NCBI GenBank assembly: GCA_036924085.1
Contig: JAVGWX010000007.1
Location: 99,629,141-99,693,140, forward strand
Reading direction: 5' to 3'
DNA length: 64,000 nucleotides
Source of the DNA: Ariolimax columbianus
Lineage: Eukaryota > Mollusca > Gastropoda > Stylommatophora > Arionidae
The translations under genes and the position numbers were made by a program. Positions 35,815 to 45,900 of the stretch are shown piece by piece. The notes under the pieces are model-generated. The model saw only the letters and a program-made list of their open reading frames with translations, made no database searches and had not been told where the DNA came from. Position 1 is the first letter of the stretch. The number at the start of each line of letters is the position of its first letter.

Positions 35815-36000
35815 GGAGACCCAGTGGTCTCGAGGTAAGGTGTTCGCCTCGGGTGCTGGATGTCGTGGGTTCAAATCATGGTGGAGACGGATTTTTTCCA
35901 TGTGAATCATCCTGTAAATATTTCCTCTGATCTCTGAGTAGTGAGATCAGACACCCGTGTGCAGCGGCGCACATGTTAAAAATACCTTAGCAGTTGGAAA
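35815..36000 (+). mobile_element. tRNA-derived SINE (family 2), copy 2
   Basis: GACCCAGTGGTCTCGAGGTA, AGGTGTTCGCCTCGGGTGCT, then the B box GTTCAAATC (exact), GGATTTTTTCCATGTGAATC, TCTGATCTCTGAGTAGTGAG, GCACATGTTAAAAATACC. Same family as 34715-34915 but opposite orientation, about 0.9 kb apart. Confidence 0.85.
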
Positions 36001-36162
36001 TTTTAAAAAAGTAGGCCTAACAGCCGCTGCTCGGACAAAATTCAAGTTAAAAATTTACTCAAATTGTTTTAGGGATGTTCACCCCAAAGAGAATGTGTCG
36101 CAAAAAGTGGACTGTGTGGCTATAATTTCAGGTCTTGGTAATGTGGTTAGGGAGCGGTTTAG

Positions 36163-36425
36163 ATGGCGTCTGATAGGCTGCGGGTCTACCTTGCTCTAAT
36201 TTACGCGTCCACCTCCACCAGTCTCAAAAATAGCCGATCGTATATTCCAGGGTCTTCTACCCTGGGGGCAACTCTTCTCTCTCTTCTCTTACCTCAATCT
36301 GTTTCATTTGACTCTGTCCTACAGTCACACCCTTGCACAACTTTCACACGTGCCCTCATGGTGAGGCCCTTCCATTGCACTTTGGTTGGGCTAGCTTCTG
36401 AGGGCGCACAAACCTAGCATTTTGG
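36163..36425 (+). repeat. Dispersed repeat R1, copy 2
   Basis: Matches the minus strand of 30285-30470 over about 190 bases, with an additional left part (AGGCTGCGGGTCTACCTTGC) resembling 21405-21425. Confidence 0.75.
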
Positions 36426-36944
36426 CATGGAAATGGGTCAACAAAGAATCTGAGAAACATCATTATGGACAGTAAGTTGTGAAGAGGCGTAATCGCTTAC
36501 ATCAGTCAGCATAAAGGTGAAGATGACGGTATGAAAGAGGGAAGGCAACACTTGTTGACTCAAGATAAAACATGTGGAGAAAGAGATTGTATGACCAAAA
36601 AAATGATATTGGGCAGTTTGACATCAGCACATAGTATAAATATACATAGGCATGATGTTGATGAGAGAGATGATCTGCCAGGCAAGATAGCATTGTGTCA
36701 CATGAAGAAGAAAAAGTTCATTATGTCATTACTCAAAATATCATTGCCAAGGATATACTGTTTTCTTATTGTATCATTATATATATATTTTTAGCCACTT
36801 AATTGTTCTTGTACATTTTGCAGTTTTAGGTGTAGAGCTGAGAAGCAGTATTTGTCCAACAGCATAGACATTCACCTTATCAGTGAGGCTTATTGCTGAG
36901 GCACAATGAAAACAGAGAGATGGAGAGGCGCTGAAAACATAAGT
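36426..36944. other. Intergenic, no gene seen
   Basis: AT-rich, includes AT-dinucleotide stretches near 36780. No recognised element. Confidence 0.4.
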
Positions 36945-36955
36945 AAACATTTATA

Positions 36956-37855
36956 TCTTCTTCTTCCGCTTGTTCACCGTGCTTTTTCTTGTTACTTTTT
37001 CATGTGAAGTCCAGTTTTAGCTTGTGTAAGTGGCTATTCAATCTGTTATGTCCCATTCTCATGCAGAACAGAACCACTTGCTTTGCTCAATTAAGGCAGT
37101 GATAGTTGTCTCTTGTTTGGTCGGCTTTCCTTATGGCTTTGGTAAGGGTCTTCTTTACTTGGAAAGTGATTGTTTGTTCTTTGTGTTCTTGTATTGCTCC
37201 CTCATTTGTCAACCTGTCTGCTGTCTCATTTACTGGTTTGACACAGTGTGATGGTATCCACAGTAACACTACCCTTCTCTTGGCTTTTAGTTCGCCAAAG
37301 GTTTTCTTAAGTTCTGGCAGTTTATCTTTCTTGAAGACTTGCAGAACTATTATTGCATTTGTAAGGAATATGACCTGCTGGCATTGGCTTGCTGTGTTGT
37401 CAAGGCAAAGAAAAGGCTCACAAAACTTAGAAAAATATCTTGGTCAAATTGGGGAGTGAATGAAACAACGCTTAAGAAAGTCTAAGATGGAGTAATAAGA
37501 CAAATAGTAGACTATGGATCAGCAGCGCGGTCCACAGCAGCCAAATCACACCTACAAACCTTAGACAAGATATAAAGGGTGATCACTGACGCCATAAAGA
37601 CCACTGCAATAAATCACAAGCATCACATCACTATCCTAAACCATGATACAAGCAGAAAAGTACTATAACATGACAGCACGTCCATTGAAGACCAGATTCA
37701 GAGATCTTGCCAGTGGAAGATTGAAGAAAAGTAGATTTGAACTTCAGTCTAAACAATTAATCAGAATATACAAGTATGAATTACCAGACACCACTAGGAA
37801 GGTAAATCAATACACCTTGCAATCTTATGGGAAGAATACCAAATCCTCAGTTAAA
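36956..37855 (-). mobile_element. RNase H LINE with 5' inversion, 11-bp TSD
   Basis: The minus strand 37380-36956 encodes an RNase H end (VIFLTNAIIVLQVF, VVLLWIPSHCVKPVNETADR, LTNEGA) and terminates in GCGGAAGAAGAAG, the same tail as the nested LINE at 25911. Adjoining it, 37385-37855 reads on the plus strand as the upstream thumb region (RLTKLRKISWSNWGVNETTL, QIVDYGSAARSTAAKSHLQT). The 5' part is thus inverted relative to the 3' part. AAACATTTATA at 36945-36955 and 37856-37866 flanks the whole unit. Confidence 0.82.
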
Positions 37856-37889
37856 AAACATTTATAACTGCCACATACCCTCATGGGAG

Positions 37890-40181
37890 AGCAAAATACT
37901 CTCCAAAAATATTATTGAAAACGTTACCGTTGGGGAACTGTTTGGCTCAAGTGACCATCAAATCATCCGTTGGGATCTTATTGCAGGGAAAGAAGTAAAC
38001 ATAAACACGCGAACATACGACTACTCTAAGGCAGATGTTAAGAGGATGAAAGAGGCAGCGTACCACATAATCTGAAAAGAAATTGTTGTAGGAACAGATG
38101 TTGAACAGGAGTGGGAAAGTTTTAAAACAGTTCTAGAAACGCTAAAAGAGGAATGTGTTCCATGTAGGGAGGTAAACCCCAAGCGTAAAAAGTGGATAAC
38201 TAGATTTGTAGGGAAATGTAGAAAGGCAAAAAATAAAGCATGGAAAAAATATATAGAGGCAGGTAAATCAAAAGAAACATATGTACAATATTTGGACAAG
38301 CAGAACATATCTCAGAAAGCGAATAAAACAGCAAAAATAGACTTTGAAAAAAAACTTGCTCAGAGGATCAAGACTGACAGTAAAAGCTTCTTCTCTTATG
38401 TTAGAAATAAACAAAGAACGAAAGACAAAGTAGGCCCTCTCATAGACAGTACAGGGAAAATAATAAGTGAGAATAGGGAGGCAGCTAATCTGCTCAATCA
38501 GTACTTTGGCACAGTCTTCACAAAGGAAGACTGCTCTAAGATCGCAGAGCCTATAGATATTTTTCAAAGAGACATGGATACAGCGGGATTAAGATTAATC
38601 TGTATTACAGAGGAAATGGTTTTTAAAAAATTGGAGGGGTTGAAAGTGAATAAATGTCCAGGTCAAGATGGTATTCATCCAAAATTGCTGTATGAAATTA
38701 GAGACCAACTAGCAAAACCATTGGCTATATTATGTTCTCAATCACTTACAAAAGGGATTGTTCCACAGAATTGGAAAGATGCAGAAGTGATCCCCTTATT
38801 CAAAAAAGGCAAAACATCAGATCCATTAAATTATAGAGTGGTGAGTTTAACGAGCATAGTCTGTAAATTGTTAGAGTCAATAATCAAAGAAAACATTGTA
38901 ATTCATTTAGACAAATTTAATCTAATTAGAAATAGTCAGCATGGGTTTGCTAGAGGTAGATCATGCTTAACAAATCTATTAGAATTCATGGAGGAGGTTA
39001 CTAAAATCATAGATAAAGGGGAGCCAGTGGATGTTATTTATCTAGACTTTGCAAAGGCCTTTGATAGAGTACCTCATCAAAGATTATTTCGAAAGTTAAA
39101 ATCACATGGAATAGGTGGGGAAGTTGCCAAATGGATTGAAAATTGGTTAACGGGAAGAAGGCAGAGGGTGGGCATAAATAAGGAGTACTCTGAGTGGAGT
39201 GAAGTGAAAAGTGGTGTACCACAGGGCTCGGTTTTGGGACCAATTTTGTTCTTGATATATATAAATGATTTGGACATTGATATGAGATCCATGATTGCAA
39301 AATTTGCTGATGACACAAAACTATGCAGTAGTGTCTCATCTAAAGCGGAAGTGGATATATTGATGTCGGATTTAGATAAAATTCGAGAATGGTCTGTAAG
39401 CTGGCAAATAGAGTTTAATGAAGATAAATGTACAGTCATCTACATGGGTAGATCCAATATGGAACATAATTACAGAATGGGAGAGAACAATATTAGAAAG
39501 ATAGATAAGGAAAGGGACCTAGGGGTTATAATAGATCATACAGGAAAGGCGAGTGAGCAAGTTAAGGTAGCAGTGAAAAAGGCAAATGCAATGTTAGGTA
39601 TGATACAAAGAAATATTAAACATAGGAGCAAGGAAGTGATCGTCAAACTGTATAAAGGTTTAGTTAGACCTAGATTGGAGTACTGTGTACAGGTGTGGAG
39701 TCCTTATCATAGAGGGGACATAAACATGCTAGAAAGAATACAAAAAAGAGCGACAAAGATGATAGTGGGATTCCAGAATTACAGTTATGAGGAACGACTC
39801 AGGAAAACCGGCCTACAGTGTCTCGAAGAGAGAAGAATTCGTGGTGACTTAATGCAGGTTTATAAGATGATCAGCGGAATCGATAAATTAGACTATAACA
39901 AGTTTTTTAAAACACAGCCACCTACAATAACACGAGGGCATAGCTACAAGCTGACTAAAGAGAGGTCCAGGTTAGATATTAGAAAATATTTTTTTAGTCA
40001 GAGAGTGGTGTCTGCTTGGAATGCATTGCCAGGGGAGGTAGTGGAGGCAGGGACAGCTAATGCATTTAAGAATAAACTGGATGCCCATAGCTTTTAGAGC
40101 AAGGAGATGTAAATGTAACTGGTTGTATACAGACTCTGCAGGGTCTTCTAAACCAGTATAAAGACGTTAAGTTAAGTTAAA
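37890..40181 (+). mobile_element. CR1-like LINE copy C (near-intact ORF2, one stop)
   Basis: Plus strand, 5'-truncated inside the endonuclease ([20 protein letters not shown]). A single in-frame TGA (38073-38075), where copy A has Trp, interrupts an otherwise open frame to 40097. The 601-codon part after the stop has all RT blocks: [96 protein letters not shown]. The 3' UTR carries the family hairpin (40119-40156) and the tail GTTAAGTTAAG. Probably the youngest CR1-like copy here. It lies between ERG28 and vasohibin, immediately right of the 5'-inverted LINE. Confidence 0.95.
38292..40097 (+). pseudogene. RT domain ORF of CR1-like LINE copy C
   Basis: 601 codons after the internal stop. Intact catalytic aspartates in DFAKAFD and FADD, GVPQGS, and the C-terminal [20 protein letters not shown] block seen in CR1 elements. 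The first methionine of this frame is not a natural start; the full ORF2 should begin upstream in the missing endonuclease part. Confidence 0.9.
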
Positions 40182-40257
40182 AGAAACCAGCAGCATGCGA
40201 CATAATCTATGTACCCCAGAGAAGTGTGGATCCAAGTATATACTGATGAATCAGCAA

Positions 40258-40600
40258 CAAGAATTGAGGTGATTTAATACAAGTTTGTAAATTTTAATCA
40301 ACGGGAAGGATAAATTATGATATGATAAGTTTTTTAAATACAGCCGCCTACAATGACAAGAGGGTACAGTCACAAATTAATTAAAAAAGGTCCATATTAG
40401 ATACCAGAAAATATTTTTTTAGTCAGAGAATGGTGAAAAACTTCGAATGCATTGCCACAGGAAATAGCGGAGGCAGGGTCAATTAATACATTCAAGAATA
40501 GATTGGACGTGCACATGTATTTTTAGATCAAGTGAATGTAAAAGTAACTGGTTCTATACAGACTTTGCAAAGTTGTTAAAACCAGTATAAAGAAGTTAAG
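40258..40600 (+). mobile_element. CR1-like LINE copy C' (old 3' fragment)
   Basis: Same 3' end as copy C (TTTTTTAAATACAGCCGCCT, AGGTCCATATTAGATACCAG in part, ACTGGTTCTATACAGACTTT, AACCAGTATAAAGAAGTTAA) but far more diverged and with no open frame. Lies about 80 bases after copy C in the same orientation. Confidence 0.85.
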
Positions 40601-40785
40601 TTGAGGAAGAATGGTTTCCTGCCAAGGCGGATGTGTTGGACCGAAAGATGCAAATATCACAGTCAATCTGTAAACTAGCGACACAACGCATTCCGTTCTC
40701 AAGACTATATTCTGCTACATGTAAAGCCCTGTTCAGGGCTTGGTAGTAGGAGATTGAGAATGAATGCAGAAGAAGAAGGAAGAAT
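40598..40785 (+). repeat. Dispersed repeat R3, copy 2
   Basis: Contains AAGGCGGATGTGTTGGACCG, GCAAATATCACAGTCAATCT, ACACAACGCATTCCGTTCTC, AGCCCTGTTCAGGGCTTGGT and AGGAGATTGAGAATGAATGC. Collinear with 5255-5390 and the complement of 56495-56665. Confidence 0.8.
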
Positions 40786-40869
40786 GGTTAAATGGCTAAA
40801 CTTTAGCTAATATAAACAAAATGTACTTTCACAGTCACTGATAAATGTTCATCCCCTTTAAGTTAAAAA

Positions 40870-41145
40870 AGAAAAAAAAAGGAAAGGTCCCATCACGCCA
40901 TGCGGTGCATAGAAAATATGGTATTAGGCCCATATTATTTTGTAACCTATGGCACTTCAATGATGTGGTCAGCATCACGCCAGCAGCCTTTACTTCCCAG
41001 ACTGAACTGGTACCCATTTAAAGCTGGATCGACCCGGGAGCCATTGCGGTCTGAAAAACAATTTCTGCCTCCACTGGGGAATGAACCCAGGACCACTCAA
41101 ATGTGAAGCCAGCACGCTAACAACAACGCTATGCTGCTCCCTTCA
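40870..41145 (-). mobile_element. tRNA-derived SINE (family 3)
   Basis: Minus strand begins GGGAGCAGCATAGCGTTGTT, has a B-box-like GGGTTCATTCCCC (one mismatch), then GGGTCGATCCAGCTTTAAAT, GGGTACCAGTTCAGTCTGGG, GGCGTGATGCTGACCACATC and a T-rich 3' end. Single copy in this window. Confidence 0.65.
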
Positions 41146-41574
41146 TCCACTTTAGAAGCCCATATGTTTGGGTATAGTAACAATATTTCTATCTTGAGAA
41201 AAGACCTGTTTTAGTAGAATAGCAACCATGGAGTTGATACTACATTTCTGCTTGTAGATGTATTCCTCCATTTAAGATGTTGACATACATGACATAATTG
41301 AATGTTATCAGTGACTGAAGACAGTATTGTTTGGTTATAGTGGTTCTCAGTTCCTTACTCTTAGTCTTCTAGGCTTGTAGATTTCAATGGGATGAACTGA
41401 AGTGCTTCAGGATGTTAATTCTACTCTATTGTCTCTCTGTGTTACCGGTATCCATGTTTTGTACAAATCAACCAAGAAGAAATTTTGAAAACCTGAGGCA
41501 AAAATTTTAGAACAACTGTCGTCATTTTACAATGCAACACTTTAATATATATTACTAGTCCCTTGCAACATACT
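41146..41574. other. Upstream of vasohibin exon a, no exon recognised
   Basis: Unique AT-rich sequence. The missing vasohibin first exon could lie here or further left, but no convincing start plus donor was found. Confidence 0.35.
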
Positions 41575-41988
41575 TCATTGTCTACTGGGGCCACATTGGT
41601 TGGTTGATACACCTCATGGTCTACTGGGGCCACATTGGTTGGTTGACACAACTCATGGTCTACTGGGGCCACATTGGTTGGTTGACACACCTCATGATCT
41701 ACTGAGGCCACATTGGTTGGTTGACACAACTCATGGTCTACTGGGGCCGATTTGATTGGTTGACACACCTCATGGTCTACTGGGACCGATTTGGTTGGTT
41801 GACACACCTCATGATCTACTGAGGCCACATTGGTTGGTTGACACAACTCATGGTCTACTGGGGCCACATTGGTTGGTTGACACACCTCATGGTCTACTGG
41901 GACCGATTTGGTTGGTTGACACACCTCATGATCTACTGAGGCCACATTGGTTGGTTGATACACCTCATGGTCTACTGGGGCCACATTG
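41575..41988. repeat. 39-bp minisatellite, about 10.6 copies, higher-order
   Basis: Unit CTGGGGCCACATTGGTTGGT plus TGACACACCTCATGGTCTA. Variants (GGGACCGATTTG, GAGGCCACATTG, TGACACAACTC) recur in a fixed order over three units, indicating multi-unit duplication. Confidence 0.95.
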
Positions 41989-42147
41989 AATGACAACTCT
42001 GTTGTAGAACATGTAACAAAGAAAGAATAGAGTGTAAGGACTTCTTAAGCAAACAGGATAAAAAGAAAAGGAAATGATAGAAATATATATTCAAAGGGTC
42101 TGTTGCATCTTGTTATCCTTTCTATTCTCAAATGGGTTGTATGTGCT

Positions 42148-42650
42148 TAGAGTTTTTACAGTGTGATCTAATTGCACTGCAGGTAGTTTCACAGTCTGAT
42201 CTAATTGCACTGCAGGTAGTTTCACAGTCTGATCTAATTGCACTGCAGGTAGTTTCACAGTCTGATCTAATTGCACTGCAAGTAGTTTCAGTCTGATCTA
42301 ATTGCACTGCAGGTAGTTTCACAGTCTGATCTAATTGCACTGCAGGTAGTTTCACAGTCTGATCTAATTGCACTGCAAGTAGTTTCAGTCTGATCTAATT
42401 GCACTGCAGGTAGTTTCACAGTCTGATCTAATTGCACTGCAAGTAGTTTCAGTCTGATCTAATTGCACTGCAGGTAGTTTCACAGTCTGATCTAATTGCA
42501 CTGCAGGTAGTTTCACAGTCTGATCTAATTGCACTGCAAGTAGTTTCAGTCTGATCTAATTGCACTGCAGGTAGTTTCACAGTCTGATCTAATTGCACTG
42601 CAGGTAGTTTCACAGTTTGATCTAATTGCATTGCAGGTAGTTTCACTGTA
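42148..42650. repeat. 33/31-bp minisatellite, about 15 copies
   Basis: GATCTAATTGCACTGCAGGT plus AGTTTCACAGTCT, alternating with a 2-base-shorter AAGTAGTTTCAGTCT form. Ends about 50 bases before the acceptor of vasohibin exon a. Confidence 0.95.
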
Positions 42651-42700
42651 CTTGAACTGTTGTTAAAAGTTTAGATGTTCTTCATCTCTTGTACTTTCAG

Positions 42701-42900
42701 CCAGGCCTGTGTCAAAGATTATTGGCCATGACAGCAAAAATGAAGCTCATTCAAACAATGGGGTTCTTTTCTGGGTCAACAAAAGTGGCTTCCCCTTAGA
42801 TGAGCAGACTTGGGATCACATGTGGAAGCATGTCACTATGACTCACCCAGATGGCTACGAAATGGTCAATAGAATCAGAAACTGTCATCATCTTCCCCAG
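42701..42900 (+). CDS. VASH: Vasohibin exon a (N-terminal core)
   Basis: Acceptor GTACTTTCAG|CC and donor CAG|GTAAGG. Encodes [40 protein letters not shown] and ends LPQ. WERMWKHV and HPDGE are vasohibin signatures. The 33-bp array ends about 50 bases upstream. Confidence 0.92.
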
Positions 42901-45900
42901 GTAAGGATGTTGGGGCAGACCATTGGATTATTGAAGTCATTGGCATTTCTTGTGGTCACATATTATGGGTTATTATTGTAAACAAAAAACAAAAGAAGGT
43001 TATTTCTGTTTGGATGGGGGGGGGGGGGGGGGGGGAAGAAGTGAAGAAACAATATATGCCTTGTAACAATATATGCCTTGTAATAATTTATGCCTTGTAA
43101 TAATATATGCCTTGTAACAATATATGCCTTGTAATAATATATGCCTTGTAACAAAAAATGCCTTGTAACAATATTTGCCTTGTAACAATATTTGCCTTGT
43201 AATAATATATGCCTTGTAACAATATATGCCTTGTAAATATATATGCCTTGTAATAATAAATGCCTTGTAATAATATTTTCCCAGATATGAAACAATCTTT
43301 TGTCCTTAAAGGATGTTACATATTCAACGCCACCACTACAATTTTTAAAATGAAGATTAAAGATAGATGGATTGTTCAATACTGTATGTCATTTCAAAAA
43401 TCTAATCTGAAGTGTGCATATTTGCTATCACATCTGTTTTCGCACAATTCAATTGACTCCACTTTTGCTTGTTACTTTCATTAGATCCGTGTACCGCAAC
43501 CACCCCTGGCCTTTAATCCGACACATTCTGTACAGGATAAGCTGAAGAGGATCCAGGATTATATGATGGAGTTGCAGTATTCTTTTTTTATGTTGTACCG
43601 GTCATTAACATTTAGTTGTATTTTCTTGGACATGTCTAGGGATTATTTGTTAATTTCTTGGAGTTATTCACCCATGTGTTATGGGGCTCAAAGGGGAAGC
43701 AAATCAAATAGATACTCTGTAACCTGCCTAGCATGACATATAAGGCTATTAAGAAAGGTTGGGCATGGGACCAGCTACCTTATCCTGAAGATACTATAAT
43801 ATACAAGAAAATTTGCAGAAGTCTTGTACACCCAGGGCAGAAGATGAGCAACTAAAGTAAGTAAATATTCATCTTTTGACATAGTATGTATAGACTGAAC
43901 CAGCAAAACAGTATTGCCAGATTAGTACCTTCAGAAAAATGAGGCGAGTGGATTCTGGCGTAAAAGTAAATGAAGCCAAATTAAATATAGCTACATGGGT
44001 GGATCTGGAGAAAATAGACTAGGTACATCTAAATGGGTGGATCTCTAAGTCAAGCTACATGTGTGGATCTCTGTCAAGTTACATATTGTGGGTCTCTGAG
44101 TCAAGTTACATGCGTGGGTCTCTGACTTAAGCTACATGTATGGGTCTCTGTGTCAGGCTACATGTGTGGATCTCTGAGTTAAGCTACATGTATGGGTCTC
44201 TGTGTCAGGCTACATGTGTGGATCTCTGAGTTAAGCTACATGTGTGGATCTGAGGAGAACATCCTAAAATAGAAGCGATGTGAGCCATAGTCACTGCTTT
44301 ATGTTTCAATGGAACAGAATGGCTGATGAGGGTAAGGGTGTTGATGTATAAATTCGATGAGAATAGAGATAGTGTGCCACTAGAAATTGTACGAGATTAG
44401 ACATAATATGAGAATATATACTGGGCATGACATTGATTTTAGGATTTGTTAGATAATCTATGTGGTTTCACTGAATGCTTAAACTATCAATACTATCACA
44501 AGAGCACAATGGATATTAACCCACAATAGCATGAGCAGTGAGGAAGTAGACATACATTGAGGTTATTACAGAAAAATAATATGAGGACAAAATATGATTA
44601 TGTGAAAGTGGCTATGAAAGCTGCCTTTAGATCAACATTGGGAAACGAACCACTTAGATCAGTGTTTCAAAACCTTTTTACACTCACTGACCAGTGAAAA
44701 GAGTAAACATTTTTCGTAGACGGTGAATTTAAGAAAAACTGTTCACTCACCAGAGAAAATTGTTCATGGACTAGTGAAAATTGTTAACGAACCCGTGAAA
44801 ATAGGAAAAATTGTTCACGGACTGGTGAAAATTGTTAACGGACCCATGAAAATAGGAAAAATTGTTCATGAACTGGTGAAAATTGTTAACGGATCCATGA
44901 AAACAGGAAAAATTGTTCATGGACTGGTGAAAATTGTTAACGAACCAGTGAAAATAGGAAAAATTGTTGATGGACTGGTGAAAATTGTTAACGGACCCGT
45001 GAAAATAGGAAAAAGAATTTGCGGGCCGGTGAAAATAATAAAAATTTGTCGTGAACTACTCAGACAGAAACAAAAATCCCATTATTTATATAGTTTTCCG
45101 TCTATTTGTTGTTAAAGCTAATATAAAATGTAAATTCTATAGCCATTTAAAATAACCAGAATTCGAGCAGTAAATAGATTATATGTGTTCAGCAGCAGCA
45201 ATTTCCTTTTTCGCAGATCGCTGAAATTTCTGTAGGCCTGCGGTTGGGAATCACTGACCTAGATCATTTAAAAGCTATCTAGGGCAGATTAAATGGCCGA
45301 CGTGAAGATATGCATGAAGCATAACAGTTTGATGTACCATCTTTATTCACAATTTTGCATTTTCACAACAGGTCTGTACACTTGTAGAAAAGATGCCATG
45401 CCATTTTAGCTAAAACACTTGTTGCAAACCTGAACAACATCCATTAGTGAAAGGAGCAGTGTGGCCGTAATCTGTATCCCTGCACATAACATCTTTAAAT
45501 GACTACCACTTTTGTTAAAGCCACTGATGCGGAGATCTGATGGTGAAAAGGGAAGAAACAGTATAGATTTGGAAATAATATGGGAATATAAAATAATCAA
45601 ACAAGTACAGAAATTTAAAAAATTAGGGCAAGCCATAACAGAAGATGCCCGCAATGAGACAGAAATTAAGACAAGAATTGTAATGGTAAAAAAGGGCTTC
45701 AGAGAAAAACAGAAATTGTTAACCTCAAAGAACTTCAGGATAGAACTGAGGGAAAGAATAATCATCACTCATATATGGCCAATTGCACTGTAGGGGGCTG
45801 AAACATGGACTTCAGTGAAGAAGGATGAAAAAAGCTTGAAAGCCTTTGAAATCTGGTGTTACCATAAAATAAAAAGAGTGAGTTGAACGGAAAGAAGATC

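Noticed and set aside
38021..38567. Antisense frames over the CR1-like LINE (also 14422-14833, 39034-39439, 24353-24880, 31961-32402)
   Set aside because: Shadows of the RT coding strand; same shadow recurs in every copy and has no domain of its own.
41442..41996. 184-codon repetitive minus-strand frame
   Set aside because: 39-bp minisatellite; no promoter, splice or domain support.
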